The notes under the pieces: model-generated
The model's input: only the letters and a program-made list of their open reading frames with translations
The model's database searches: none
Told to the model about the DNA's origin: nothing
Part shown: positions 14,969-24,258 of the stretch, one piece after another
Layout of the letters: the number at the start of each line of letters is the position of its first letter
How positions within the stretch are numbered: position 1 is the stretch's first letter
Assembly: GCF_003367175.1 (NCBI RefSeq)
Contig: NZ_QRGA01000001.1
Span: forward strand, 496,001-560,000
DNA length: 64,000 nt
DNA from: Trinickia dinghuensis
GTDB taxonomy: Bacteria; Pseudomonadota; Gammaproteobacteria; Burkholderiales; Burkholderiaceae
Reading direction: 5' to 3'
Position numbers and translations under genes: made by a program

Positions 14969-16228
14969 ATGCACGCCAGTCGTACCCGCAAAACGCTCGC
15001 TACCCTGAAAACCGCCGCCGCGGCCGTGGCTTGCGCCCTCGCCAGCTTCGGCGCACATGCCGCAACGGCGCCCGCGCAAATCACGATCGGTACGCTCTAT
15101 GCGAGCACCGGCCCGTTCGCCGTCGCGTCCCAAGGGCAATACGAAGGCTTGAAGTTCTGGGCCGACGACGTCAACAAGCAAGGCGGCGTGCTCGTCAAAG
15201 CGTTCGGCAAGAAGATTCCGGTGAAGATCGTCGCCTATGACGATCAAAGCTCGACGTCGACCGCGACGACGCTCTACAACCAGCTCATCACGCAAGACAA
15301 GGTCGACGTGCTCGTCGCCGATTTCGGCTCCGTGCTGACGTCGGTCGCCGTGCCGCTCGCGGCCGAGCATCATCTTCTGCTGATCGACCCGACCGGCTCC
15401 GGCGCGAACTTCTTCACGCAGAAGACCGACTATCTCGCCGACGTCAGCATTCCTTCGTCGACGGTCTGGCCGATTCCGCTCGCTAACTTCCTGAAGCAGC
15501 AGCAGATCAAGCGCGTCGCGATCGTCTACGGCGCGAACGACTTCGACGCATCGCAAGCCGAGACGATGAAGGCGGAACTCGGTAAGGGCGGTATCACGCC
15601 CGTCTACTACCACAGCGTCCCGACGACGGAATCGAACTACAGCGTGCTCCTGCACACGGTGAAGGCCGCCAACCCGCAAGCCGTGCTCGAGTTCGGCTAT
15701 GCGCCGAACGACATCGCGTTCCTGCGCGCGCTGTCGCAAAGCGGCTTGCACTTCGACATGACCTTCACGATCTTCCCGGGCCAACTGCTGCAGTTGCTCA
15801 CGAAGAACGTCGGCGTCGACGCGCTCGCCTACACGTACACGTATCCGACGCCGCCGCTCGTGAAGTACGACAAGGTGAGCTACGGGATGAACACCGAGCA
15901 GTTCTCGACGGCGTTCCAAGCGGCACTGCACAAGGATCCGACCTTCCTCGACTCGGCGGGCTACAACACCGGCCTCGTCATGCAGAAGATGCTCGGCGAT
16001 GCGCCGGCATTCACGCAAACGGACTTCCATCAGGCACTGATGGACATGTCGGGCAAGACGACCACGCTGCTCGGCGCGTTCCAGATCAACGCCAACGGCG
16101 CGCAGCTCGGCCAGCCGTTCCCGGTCGCGCAGATGGTGCCGGACGGCAACAAAGGCCTGAAGTTCGTTGTCGTGTATCCGCAAGAGCATGCCACGGGCAA
16201 GCCGGTGTTCCCGGCACCGCAGCACTGA
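14969..16228 (+). CDS. ABC transporter substrate-binding protein, branched-chain amino-acid (HAAT) type
   Basis: A 419-residue periplasmic receptor. Residues about 1-32 form a signal peptide with a basic start and an AAAAVACALASFGAHA core. The mature part begins with ITIGTLYASTGPFAVASQGQ, the standard opening of Leu/Ile/Val-type binding proteins, followed by two lobes of the Periplasmic-binding type I fold. TGAGGAGACCTCG precedes the start at 14969; a longer in-frame reading from 14819 has no export signal and is not used. It is the first gene of a complete importer (permeases at 16334 and 17208, ATPases at 18154 and 18861). Ligand unknown; these systems also carry aromatic acids, urea and amides. 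Confidence 0.9.
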   Translation: MHASRTRKTLATLKTAAAAVACALASFGAHAATAPAQITIGTLYASTGPFAVASQGQYEGLKFWADDVNKQGGVLVKAFGKKIPVKIVAYDDQSSTSTATTLYNQLITQDKVDVLVADFGSVLTSVAVPLAAEHHLLLIDPTGSGANFFTQKTDYLADVSIPSSTVWPIPLANFLKQQQIKRVAIVYGANDFDASQAETMKAELGKGGITPVYYHSVPTTESNYSVLLHTVKAANPQAVLEFGYAPNDIAFLRALSQSGLHFDMTFTIFPGQLLQLLTKNVGVDALAYTYTYPTPPLVKYDKVSYGMNTEQFSTAFQAALHKDPTFLDSAGYNTGLVMQKMLGDAPAFTQTDFHQALMDMSGKTTTLLGAFQINANGAQLGQPFPVAQMVPDGNKGLKFVVVYPQEHATGKPVFPAPQH

Positions 16229-16333
16229 TCGCCGACCCCATCGCTTCATCAGGAATCGGGAATCAGTAATTAGGACGCAGCCGGTGCCCGCGACGGCGCC
16301 GGCCGCCTCCTCCTCGCTTGCGAAGGGACAAAC

Positions 16334-17215
16334 GTGGAACTTCTCGCATATGCCGTTCTAGGCGGCATTCTGTACGGCATCTTCTTCACGCTGGTGGGCT
16401 TGGGGCTGAACCTCGTGTTCGGCGTCATGCGCATCATCAATCTCGCGCATGGGCAGTTCATCGTGCTCGGCGGATATGTAGCCTGGCTCGCCGTCGATCG
16501 CTTCGGGCTCAATCCGCTGTGGGCCGTGCCGCTCTCGGTGGCCGGCGCCATTGTGGTCGGCTGGCCGCTGTATCGTGCGGTCGTCCCGCGGCTGCAGCGC
16601 AGCGACGACCCCGAAATGCTCTCGTTCATCCTGTTCTTCGGCATCGGCCAAATGCTCGAAGCACTAACGGTGCTGTGGTTCGGCGCGGATCAGCGCTCGC
16701 TGCCCGAGGATGCGCTCGGCGGCGGCAACCTCGGCCTCTTCGGCCAGCAGTTTCCGGACAGCTGGTGGTGGGCCGCGGGCGTCAGCATCGCCGCATTGGT
16801 TGTGCTGTGGCTTTACTTTTCGCGCACGCGCCTCGGCTATGCGACGCGCGCCGTGATGGCCAATCAGGAAGAGGCCATCGCAACCGGCATCGACGTGCGC
16901 CGCGTCTCGACGATCGCGTTCGTCGCCGGTCTCGCGCTCGCCGGCATCGCCGGCGTCTTCGTCCCGTATCTGCTCGGATCGGTCTCGCCCGACCTCGGCG
17001 ACAGCCTCACCACCACCGCCTTCGCGATCGTCATCATCGGCTCGCTCGGCAATCCGCTCGGCACGATCGCCGGCGGCCTCGTGTTCGGGCTCGGCACGAT
17101 GCTGATGCAAACCTACTACTCGTCGTGGTCGAACGTGGTGCCCTACGCGCTGCTCTTGATCATCGTGCTCATTCGCCCCTCAGGCTTGCTCGGAAAGGCG
17201 GTGCGTCTTGCTTAA
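16334..17215 (+). CDS. Branched-chain amino-acid-type ABC permease, LivH family
   Basis: A 293-residue inner-membrane permease. It has about eight hydrophobic helices and the LivH opening LVGLGLNLVFGVMRIINLAHGQ. The region RAVMANQEEAIATGIDVRRV is the cytoplasmic EAA-like loop that contacts the ATPases. It begins at GTG after GAAGGGAC. A 105-base gap separates it from the receptor gene, the only sizeable gap in the operon, which may serve to lower membrane-protein output relative to receptor. It pairs with the LivM-type protein at 17208 to form the pore. Confidence 0.9.
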   Translation: MELLAYAVLGGILYGIFFTLVGLGLNLVFGVMRIINLAHGQFIVLGGYVAWLAVDRFGLNPLWAVPLSVAGAIVVGWPLYRAVVPRLQRSDDPEMLSFILFFGIGQMLEALTVLWFGADQRSLPEDALGGGNLGLFGQQFPDSWWWAAGVSIAALVVLWLYFSRTRLGYATRAVMANQEEAIATGIDVRRVSTIAFVAGLALAGIAGVFVPYLLGSVSPDLGDSLTTTAFAIVIIGSLGNPLGTIAGGLVFGLGTMLMQTYYSSWSNVVPYALLLIIVLIRPSGLLGKAVRLA

Positions 17216-18164
17216 TCCCACTGTGACCGAAACCCGCCCGCCCGCGCCGCGCCGCATGCGCGCGGGCGCCATCCTGCTCGCGGTGCTCGCCGCGGTCTTT
17301 CTCGTCGCGCCGCACCTGTACGGCAACCAGTCGCTGCTGTTCACGATGATGGCTTTCATCGTCCTGGCACAGGGACTCAACCTGCTGTACGGGTTCACGG
17401 GCTACTTGCCGTTCGGCTACGTGGGCTTTTTCGGCAGCGGCGCCTATGCAACATCGCTGCTCGTCATGCACACCCACCTGCCGGTGCTCGCCTGCGTCGT
17501 GGGCGGCGGTCTCGCGGCCGCGCTGATCGGGCTCGTGCTCGGGCCGCTGCTGCGTCTGTCGGGCGCCTACTTCTCGATTGCGAATCTCGCGGCGTCGCAG
17601 ATCATCTACTTCGTCGTGTCGAACCCGAATCTCGCCAGCATCACGGGCGGCCCGTACGGTCTCAAGATCGAACAGGTCTACAACCCGCAAGCGAGCTACT
17701 ACTGCATGCTCGCCGTGCTGCTGATCGCCTGTGCGCTCGCCGCCTACTTCCGCACGTCGGGCTTCGGCATGGCCCTGCGCGCCGTCAAGCAGGATCCGGT
17801 GAGCGCGGCGATGGCGGGCATCGACGTCGTGCGCATGCGTCTGGCCGCATGGCTCGTCTCCGCGTTCGTCGCGGGATTGGCAGGCGGCGTCTACGCATGG
17901 GGCATCTCGGTGTTCTATCCGGACGCGGTGTTCACGCTGCAGTTCTCCGTGTTCGCCATCGTGTTCGCGCTGTTCGGCGGCGTCGGCACGGTCATCGGGC
18001 CGATCGTCGGCGCGTCGCTGCTCTACACGCTGTACTCGGTGATCGGCATCTCGACACCGCAGTACTTCCAGTTCATCTATGGCGGCTTGATCGTGCTGCT
18101 CGTGCTCTTTCTGCCGGGCGGTCTCCTGTCGCTGCTGCAACGCCGGGGGATCCATGTCTTCTGA
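17208..18164 (+). CDS. Branched-chain amino-acid-type ABC permease, LivM family
   Basis: A 318-residue permease with a short basic N-terminus (PAPRRMRAG) and about ten hydrophobic segments. GLNLLYGFTGYLPFGYVGFF is the LivM equivalent of the LivH signature, and ALRAVKQDPVSAAMAGIDVV is its cytoplasmic coupling loop. The TTG start at 17208 overlaps the livH stop by eight bases; a GTG at 17223 is an alternative. It overlaps the next gene by 11 bases, showing translational coupling along the operon. Confidence 0.88.
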   Translation: MLNPTVTETRPPAPRRMRAGAILLAVLAAVFLVAPHLYGNQSLLFTMMAFIVLAQGLNLLYGFTGYLPFGYVGFFGSGAYATSLLVMHTHLPVLACVVGGGLAAALIGLVLGPLLRLSGAYFSIANLAASQIIYFVVSNPNLASITGGPYGLKIEQVYNPQASYYCMLAVLLIACALAAYFRTSGFGMALRAVKQDPVSAAMAGIDVVRMRLAAWLVSAFVAGLAGGVYAWGISVFYPDAVFTLQFSVFAIVFALFGGVGTVIGPIVGASLLYTLYSVIGISTPQYFQFIYGGLIVLLVLFLPGGLLSLLQRRGIHVF

Positions 18165-18861
18165 ACTGCTTCAACTCGCCGGCATCCACAAGCACTTCGG
18201 CGCGCAAGTCGTCCTGAACGACGTGAACTTCCGCGTCGCCCCGGGCGAGATCGTCGGCCTCGTCGGCCCGAACGGTTCGGGCAAGACGACCACGATCAAC
18301 GTGATCTCCGGGCTCTTGCAGGCCGACCACGGCACGATCGATTTCATGGGGCACAAGATCAACCGTCTGCCGATGCATCGGCGCGCGCATCTCGGCATCA
18401 ACCGCACGTTCCAGGTGCCGAAGGTGTTCCGCGACATGACCGTGCGCGAGAACATCGAAGTCGCCGCGCGCAGCGTGCGGCTCGATCCGCGGGAGATCGA
18501 GCCGATCCTCGAGGACATCGGCTTGGCCGGCCTGGCGTCGCGCGTCGCCGGGGCATTGACGGTAAATCAGCAGAAGCTGCTCGATCTCGGGCGGGCGCTC
18601 GCGACGCGGCCCAAGCTGCTGCTCGTCGACGAGATCGGTGCCGGGCTCAACCCGGCCGAGTTGAACGTGATTGCCGAGCTGCTCGAAAAACTGTCGGCGC
18701 GCGGCATCGCGATGATCGTGGTCGAGCACCTGCTCGATTTTCTCAACCGCATCACCGAGCGCGTGATTGTGCTCGGCGCAGGGCGCATGCTGTTCGAGGG
18801 CTCGCTCGAGACCGCCTCGCGCGACCCCGAAGTGATTGCGGCATTCATTGGAGTGGCCTGA
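18154..18861 (+). CDS. ABC transporter ATP-binding protein, LivG family
   Basis: A 235-residue ATPase. Walker A is GPNGSGKTTTINVIS, and the LivG-type segment GINRTFQVPKVFRDMTVREN lies in the Q-loop region. Walker B is KLLLVDEIGAGL. The ABC signature position reads LTVNQQKLLDLGRALATRPK rather than the usual LSGGQ, a divergence seen here directly; if the signature is truly altered, the partner at 18861 (LSGGQRKMLGIA) would carry the only canonical signature. ATG overlaps the livM end. It energises the importer from the cytoplasm. Confidence 0.88.
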   Translation: MSSELLQLAGIHKHFGAQVVLNDVNFRVAPGEIVGLVGPNGSGKTTTINVISGLLQADHGTIDFMGHKINRLPMHRRAHLGINRTFQVPKVFRDMTVRENIEVAARSVRLDPREIEPILEDIGLAGLASRVAGALTVNQQKLLDLGRALATRPKLLLVDEIGAGLNPAELNVIAELLEKLSARGIAMIVVEHLLDFLNRITERVIVLGAGRMLFEGSLETASRDPEVIAAFIGVA

Positions 18862-19565
18862 TGACGGCATCCCTGGTAATCGAAGGCGTGGAAGCCGGCT
18901 ACGGTGCCATGCAAGTTCTGTGGGGCGTCGACATGCAGGTCGATCCCGGGCAGACCGTGCTGCTGCTCGGCGCGAACAGCGCGGGCAAGACGACGTTGCT
19001 GCGCACGCTGATCGGGCTGTTGCCTTGCCGCGGCGGGCGCATCACGCTCGACGACGAGCGCATCGACATGATGCGGCCTGATCAGCGGATCCGCCGCGGA
19101 ATCGCATTCATGTCGGAACTCGGCGTGTTCCCGACGCTGTCGATCGACGAGAACATCGCGCTCGGCGGCTACTTCATGTCCGAGGCCAAGATTCGGCAGC
19201 GCAAGGAAGTGCTGTTCGGCCTCTTTCCCGCGCTGGCGGAAAAAAGGCGCGCCGCGGCGGCGAGCTTGTCCGGCGGGCAACGCAAGATGCTCGGGATTGC
19301 GAAGGTGTTGATCTCCGAACCGCGCCTGCTGCTGATGGACGAGCCCTCCTCGGGGCTCGCGCCCGTGTTCGTCAAGAACGTCATCGACGCGCTGCGCACG
19401 GCGATCGGCGATGGGACGTCGCTGTTGATCGCCGAGCAGAACATCGCGTTTCTCGATTTGGCGGACCGAGGGTATCTGCTCGACCACGGCAAGGTGCGTG
19501 TATCAGGCACACGCCAGGAACTCGAGGCGAGCGACGCCGTGCGCGAGACTTACTTCGGGCTGTGA
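18861..19565 (+). CDS. ABC transporter ATP-binding protein, LivF family
   Basis: A 234-residue ATPase. Walker A is GANSAGKTTLLRTLI, the signature is ASLSGGQRKMLGIAKVLISE, and Walker B is RLLLMDEPSSGLAPVFV. The start shares one base with the livG stop (TGATG). It is the final gene of the importer operon and is followed by a strong hairpin. With LivG it forms the nucleotide-binding heterodimer. Confidence 0.9.
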   Translation: MTASLVIEGVEAGYGAMQVLWGVDMQVDPGQTVLLLGANSAGKTTLLRTLIGLLPCRGGRITLDDERIDMMRPDQRIRRGIAFMSELGVFPTLSIDENIALGGYFMSEAKIRQRKEVLFGLFPALAEKRRAAAASLSGGQRKMLGIAKVLISEPRLLLMDEPSSGLAPVFVKNVIDALRTAIGDGTSLLIAEQNIAFLDLADRGYLLDHGKVRVSGTRQELEASDAVRETYFGL

Positions 19566-19587
19566 CGACGGAGCGATAGGCGGAGAT

Positions 19588-19624
19588 GCCGGAGCGGCGG
19601 CAGGTGAAGCACAGCCGCTCCGGC
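19588..19624. terminator. Terminator hairpin after the ABC operon
   Basis: Perfect 11-base arms GCCGGAGCGGC (19588-19598) and GCCGCTCCGGC (19614-19624) with a 15-base loop, followed by TTTACG. It separates the plus-strand importer from the minus-strand esterase and may serve both. Confidence 0.7.
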
Positions 19625-19632
19625 TTTACGCA

Positions 19633-21213
19633 CTAGAAATGAAAACCGAGATTGCCCGGCGTCCGGAAGCTATTCAGAAACTGGAACCGTGCGGTCCCTA
19701 CCTCCGCTTGCTGCTGCAACGGCGTAGCCAGGCCCATCACCGTGCCGCCCGCGCCGGTATAGGCCGGCCAACCCGGCAACCCCGCTCCGTTCGGATTGCC
19801 GGTTTTCGCGAAGTTCGTCCAGTACGACGACATGGCATTCGACAGCGCAACGTCCGTTGCGTCGGGCGCGCCATGGCCGTTCGGCACCAGATTGCCGAAC
19901 ACGTATGGAACTTCCGAAACGTGGATCGGCAGCGGATTGTAGGCGGACGTCTGGCTGAAGTAATAGGAATAGACGGGCTGGTGCCCGCTTTTCAACTGCA
20001 GGTTCGCCATTTGCCAGGTCTGCGATGCGATCACCAGATCCCCGCTGAGCAACACCTGAGACTGCTTGGCCTGTGCGTCGCTGGCGGCCGGATAGAGCTG
20101 CAAGAAGCGGTCGATGTTCGAAGCGCCGAATGCGTTGGTCGCCGCGGAAATGAAGTCGCTCGCCGAATCGCCGGGTATGCCGGACGTTGCGGCGAAGATC
20201 GTGCCTTCATCGGCGTTTTGACCTTCGAGCAGCGGCACGGCGCGCTGCAGCCCCTGAGCGAAGCGGCTTTCAGGGTCTGCGGGCAGCACGAAGCCATCGA
20301 CGCTCGGACTATACGCAGGCTCGGTCGGATCGGCCATGACCTGCGCCGCCGACATAGCGCGAAGCGAGGCGATCGTCTGCGGCCCCGATGCCGCGCCGAG
20401 CTGCGCGCCGACCTGCACGGCCGCGGCATGGCTCGCCATCACGCCTTTAGGCGTTTCCCAAAACGCACCGCTTTCTGCGATCGCCTTCGAGAAGAGTCCC
20501 GCCGTCATCGGAGAAGCCATCAAGATGCCGACGGCGTGAGCGCCCGCCGATTCGCCGAACACGGTCACGTTGCCGGGATCGCCGCCGAATGCGGTCGCGT
20601 TTGCCTTGACCCATCGCAACGCCGCGATCATGTCCTCGATGCCGTACATGCCGGACGAATGACCGGGTGCCTCCCGGTCGAGATCGGTTCTAGCGAGAAA
20701 GCCGAGTACGCCGAGCCTGTAATTGACCGAGACGACGACGACGCCTTTCGCCGCGAGATTTTCGCCTTCCCAACGCGGGTCGCCGGAGGTCCCGAACTGA
20801 AAGCCGCCGCCGTGCAGCCAGACCATCACCGGGAGACGCGCACCCGGCCCCTTCGCTGCGGTCCACACATTGACGGTCAGGCAATCCTCGCTCGCCTGGC
20901 TGTTGTCCACCGGCCCAAACGCCGTTCCTTGCCAACAGGTATGCCCGTACTGCGTCGCATCGCGCACGCCCGTCCACGGCTGAACCGGCTGCGGTTCGCG
21001 CCAGCGAAGCGGCCCCACCGGCGGAGCGGCATAGGGAATGCCCTTGTAGCTCGCAACGCCCGATGCATCCGGTGCGTTGCCCATGATTTCGCCGGACTGA
21101 GTCATCGCGATGCTACCGGTACCGGCACTCGCCGCTAATGCAGACATCGATCCTGCCAACGCGGATAAAGCGACGCCCGCGGCCAACCACCGCTTTGCGC
21201 TATGTCTTCTCAT
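19633..21213 (-). CDS. Secreted type-B carboxylesterase (para-nitrobenzyl esterase-like)
   Basis: A 526-residue alpha/beta-hydrolase. A signal peptide (MRRHSAKRW start, alanine-rich core, ALA-A cleavage-like site near 28-30) predicts export. The oxyanion segment VWLHGGGFQFGTSG, nucleophile FGESAGAH (Ser about 222), acid region GQNADEGTIF and His region HVSEVPYVFGN give a complete Ser-Glu-His triad. Members hydrolyse aromatic and phenolic esters. It is the outermost gene of an aromatic-type module with a porin and an AAHS carrier transcribed the same way, so it may release an aromatic acid outside the cytoplasm. Confidence 0.87.
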   Translation of the reverse strand: MRRHSAKRWLAAGVALSALAGSMSALAASAGTGSIAMTQSGEIMGNAPDASGVASYKGIPYAAPPVGPLRWREPQPVQPWTGVRDATQYGHTCWQGTAFGPVDNSQASEDCLTVNVWTAAKGPGARLPVMVWLHGGGFQFGTSGDPRWEGENLAAKGVVVVSVNYRLGVLGFLARTDLDREAPGHSSGMYGIEDMIAALRWVKANATAFGGDPGNVTVFGESAGAHAVGILMASPMTAGLFSKAIAESGAFWETPKGVMASHAAAVQVGAQLGAASGPQTIASLRAMSAAQVMADPTEPAYSPSVDGFVLPADPESRFAQGLQRAVPLLEGQNADEGTIFAATSGIPGDSASDFISAATNAFGASNIDRFLQLYPAASDAQAKQSQVLLSGDLVIASQTWQMANLQLKSGHQPVYSYYFSQTSAYNPLPIHVSEVPYVFGNLVPNGHGAPDATDVALSNAMSSYWTNFAKTGNPNGAGLPGWPAYTGAGGTVMGLATPLQQQAEVGTARFQFLNSFRTPGNLGFHF

Positions 21214-21267
21214 GATCTAGTTTGTCCCAGTTGAAGGAATGAGGAACTGCCCCACTTCACCATCCGC

Positions 21268-22410
21268 CTAGAAGCTGTGGCGAAGGCCCACCATCAAACC
21301 CAGTTGACCCGCGCCCGCTGCCGGCGTCGCGCCCGGTCCGCCTTGGCTCAAGGTGTATTTCGCCTTGGCGCTGTTGAAGAGATACGCGGTCTGCAGGTAG
21401 ACCGATGTCGCCTTGGAGAGCAAATAGGTGCCGCGCAGCGTGGCGATCGTGCCGCGCGTGTCCTGTTCCGAGTCGATGGTCCGATATGCGCCGCCGTCCA
21501 CGATCGCGGCCGGCGTAACGAAGTAGCTGGCGGTGAGGTACCAGGTGTTCGTGCGCACGTCGGGCACGCCGGGCGACATGGTTTCGACGTGACGGCCGAG
21601 CCACCCTCCGCCCACCTTGAATGCGCCGAGCTTGTAGTAGCCGTTGAGCTGCATCCGCACATCCTTGTCGCCGCTCGACGTCAGAGGAAACGGCGCGGCC
21701 CCGTTAAAGATGTTGGCCGCTGCACCGGGCCCGCCGCGCTGTTCGTCGTAGGCGCTCGCCATGCCGAAGTTGGCGGCGTCGTAACGCAGCATGACCGACC
21801 ACTGCCGGCAAGCCTCGGCGTTGCCCGGCAGCGAGCCCGCGCAGGTCCCCTGCCCCGGCGAGTTGCCGGTGCCGGCCGAATCGCGGCCGAACGACCAGGT
21901 CGCGCCGGCCGTGAATCCGTCGAACGTGCCCTTGTAGGCGATCGTGTTGTCGCTGCGCGAGTTGGGCACATAAGCGTCGAACGAGCCGACACCGCCATAG
22001 ATGTCGGGGCCGAGGATGTCCGAGTCGACGATCGCCCACAACGTCATCGTGTATTGACGGCCGAACGTCAGCGCACCGTATGGACTCGACAATCCCACCC
22101 ACGCCTGGCGCCCGAAAAGGCGTCCGCCCTGGTTGATGTCGCCGGCGCGCGTGTTGAAGCCGTTTTCGAGCGTGAAGATCGTCGCGAGGCCGCCACCCAG
22201 ATCTTCCTTGCCGCGCAATCCCCAGCGCGAAGGCATCGAACCCGTCAGGCCCGGCATGCGCACGACTCGGTCTCCCGCTGCGTCGGCATGCGTCACCATC
22301 TCGATGCCGGTATCCAAGATCCCGTACAAGGTAACGCTGCTTTGCGCCGATGCAACGCCCAGATGCATGCCGGCGGCAACACCGGCCAACGTCAACAAAC
22401 GAAACTTCAT
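21268..22410 (-). CDS. Outer-membrane porin, Burkholderia general-porin type
   Basis: A 380-residue outer-membrane beta-barrel. MKFRLLTLAGVAAGMHLGVA is a typical signal sequence and the mature protein begins QSSVTLYGILDTGIEMV, the standard porin_4 opening. GLRGKEDLGGGLATIFTLEN and the final GQLGLMVGLRHSF, ending in aromatic Phe, fit a 16-strand trimeric porin. Start at 22410 is preferred; an in-frame ATG at 22428 would add six residues before the signal. It lies between esterase and MFS genes and likely admits the substrate through the outer membrane. Confidence 0.9.
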   Translation of the reverse strand: MKFRLLTLAGVAAGMHLGVASAQSSVTLYGILDTGIEMVTHADAAGDRVVRMPGLTGSMPSRWGLRGKEDLGGGLATIFTLENGFNTRAGDINQGGRLFGRQAWVGLSSPYGALTFGRQYTMTLWAIVDSDILGPDIYGGVGSFDAYVPNSRSDNTIAYKGTFDGFTAGATWSFGRDSAGTGNSPGQGTCAGSLPGNAEACRQWSVMLRYDAANFGMASAYDEQRGGPGAAANIFNGAAPFPLTSSGDKDVRMQLNGYYKLGAFKVGGGWLGRHVETMSPGVPDVRTNTWYLTASYFVTPAAIVDGGAYRTIDSEQDTRGTIATLRGTYLLSKATSVYLQTAYLFNSAKAKYTLSQGGPGATPAAGAGQLGLMVGLRHSF

Positions 22411-22452
22411 GTCTCCATTCCCCTTCATTTTTATGGATGAACGATTAGGTGA

Positions 22453-23814
22453 TTAGCGAGCCGCCGAAACGCGCGCATCGCTATTTCCACGCGGATAGAT
22501 AAAGCCGGCGACGACCATCGCCGCGCCGGCGATCACTACCGGCACCGCGAATGCGATGAATGCGGGTTGGACGGCGCCGAACAGCGCGAGAACGGCGCCG
22601 CCCGTCATCGAACCGAAGATCGAACCGATACGGCCGACACCCAATGCCCAACTGACGCCGGTTGCGCGAGCCGCAGTGGCATAGAAGCCGGCCACCAGCA
22701 CGTTTGCCGCGGTCTGTGCACCGGACAGTCCATATCCGGCGACGAAAACCGACCAATAAATCAGCGACGGCATGTGGATCGACATGCCGATCGCAGCGAC
22801 GGCAGCCGCGGCAATCGCGTAAGAACCGGCGAGCACGAGAAACGGGTTGAGGCGGTCCATCAGCCGGGCGTTGACCAGCGAACCGATCGTGCCGCCGAGG
22901 GGCATCATGGCGCCCACCCGCGCGGCGTGGACGGGGTCGATGCCGGCGCCGGTCACGATGAGCGGCAGCCAACTACTGATTTGGTACCAGACCCAGAGCG
23001 TGCAGAAGAACGCAAGCCAAAGCAGCACCGTGCCGGCGCGATACTTCGCGCTGAACAGCATCGCGACCACACGCTCGCGCTGCGCTGCCGGGACGCTCCC
23101 CGCCTCGGACCGGCCGTCGTGCAAGAGTTCGTGCGCCGCGTCGCCAAGACGCTTCGTGACCCGCTGGGCCTCATCTGCGTAACGCGGCTTGCCGGCCATG
23201 AAGCGCAGCGATTCGGGCAGCCAAAGCCAAATGCACGGCACCAGCACGAGCGGAAACAGGCCGCCGAACGCAAAGACGCCCTGCCAGCCGAACAACGGAA
23301 TCAACACCGATGCCACCGCGCCGCCGAAGGCAAGGCCGAGCGTGAAGCCGCAAAACATCAATGTCACGAGCAGAGAACGGTTACGCGGCGGAGCGAATTC
23401 CGACGACAGCGTGATGGCATTCGGCATCGCACCGCCGAGTCCCGCGCCGGTCAAAAAGCGCAGCGCGATCAGCCATCCCAGCGACGGCGCCGCTGTGCAA
23501 GCGAGACTGCCGATGCCGAACAGCGCCAGCGACAGGACGATCACGCGCTTGCGGCCGATCCGGTCCGCAAGCGGGCCGAATACGAAGCTGCCGACCGTGA
23601 GACCGAAAAGACCGGCGGCAAAAATGGGCCCCAACGCCGCCGGCGTCAGCGACCACACCTTCTTCAAGAGCGGCGCGACGTAGCTGACGCACGCGACGTC
23701 GAAACCGTCGGCCGCCACGACGAGGAAGCAAAGCACAAGTGTGACGATCTGGATTGCCGCGAGCCGATTGGGCTGGGCGCGCGCGGCGACGTGCGCCTTC
23801 GCATCTGCATGCAT
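22453..23814 (-). CDS. MFS transporter, aromatic acid:H+ symporter (AAHS) family
   Basis: A 453-residue carrier with about 12 helices. The first helix contains VVAADGFDVACVSYVAPLLK, whose DGFD is the hallmark of the AAHS group (PcaK, MhpT and relatives). GPLADRIGRKRVIVLSLALF is the loop 2-3 motif, and TGAGLGGAMPNAITLSSEFA follows. Proton-driven uptake of an aromatic carboxylic acid is the expected role. Its neighbours (porin, esterase, flavin monooxygenase, ring-cleavage dioxygenase) agree. The 444-base region before it holds its promoter. Confidence 0.88.
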   Translation of the reverse strand: MHADAKAHVAARAQPNRLAAIQIVTLVLCFLVVAADGFDVACVSYVAPLLKKVWSLTPAALGPIFAAGLFGLTVGSFVFGPLADRIGRKRVIVLSLALFGIGSLACTAAPSLGWLIALRFLTGAGLGGAMPNAITLSSEFAPPRNRSLLVTLMFCGFTLGLAFGGAVASVLIPLFGWQGVFAFGGLFPLVLVPCIWLWLPESLRFMAGKPRYADEAQRVTKRLGDAAHELLHDGRSEAGSVPAAQRERVVAMLFSAKYRAGTVLLWLAFFCTLWVWYQISSWLPLIVTGAGIDPVHAARVGAMMPLGGTIGSLVNARLMDRLNPFLVLAGSYAIAAAAVAAIGMSIHMPSLIYWSVFVAGYGLSGAQTAANVLVAGFYATAARATGVSWALGVGRIGSIFGSMTGGAVLALFGAVQPAFIAFAVPVVIAGAAMVVAGFIYPRGNSDARVSAAR

Positions 23815-23934
23815 GAATGTCTCCGATGCTTGTTATGAGGTGGGTCGTTCTACGCAGCGAGTGGCGGTGGTCGTACCGTGGAGCTGCTGTGCACCGAAGA
23901 TATGGCGCGGGCGTCTATAAATCCATGCAATACG

Positions 23935-23953
23935 ATTCATATCGATAATGAAT
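23935..23953. promoter_or_regulatory. LysR-type inverted repeat before the AAHS carrier
   Basis: ATTCAT (23935-23940) and ATGAAT (23948-23953) are separated by seven bases, giving the T-N11-A pattern of LysR sites, about 120 bases upstream of the MFS start. The LysR at 26177 is the nearest candidate regulator. Confidence 0.4.
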
Positions 23954-24161
23954 TCGGTGCATTCATTCCATGCCCGGCGGCGACGCCTTTTGCGGATCCG
24001 GCTATGGGTAAGGGCCGCGGCGTGTCATTGGCCGAACATCGGCACGCGCGACGCGCCTCACGGCGCCGCACGTCCTGGGGAAACTCCCGATGACGCTCCG
24101 GCAACGGTCTTTACGTTTATTTGCTTACGCGAAGGGAGGCTTGCGCTGGATGCAGCGATAG

Positions 24162-24203
24162 CTGCGCGATGCATTCGATCTTGCGATCGAACGCATCGCG
24201 CAG
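24162..24203. terminator. Long hairpin after the chemoreceptor gene
   Basis: Nineteen-base arms (24162-24180 and 24185-24203) begin CTGCGCGATGC and end GCATCGCGCAG. They pair with one mismatch around a TTGC loop. The hairpin lies 55 bases past the minus-strand chemoreceptor stop. No U-tract follows, so it may be a Rho-assisted or processing structure. Confidence 0.55.
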
Positions 24204-24258
24204 CAGTACGTGTGGGAGAGAGAGAAAGAGAAGCGTTGCGTCGCCGTCGAACGTCCGG

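Larger units (their letters stand above)
23815..24258. other. Intergenic promoter/terminator region
   Basis: No gene is apparent in these 444 bases. It contains a LysR-like inverted repeat ATTCAT-N7-ATGAAT (23935-23953) upstream of the MFS gene and a large hairpin at 24162-24203 downstream of the chemoreceptor gene. The rest shows nothing I can assign. Confidence 0.5.

Noticed and set aside
14882-16249. 455-codon open frame antisense to the ABC receptor gene
   Set aside because: Its translation is rich in Arg, Glu, Asp and His with no fold or motif, as expected opposite a high-GC gene. The plus strand has signal peptide and family motifs.
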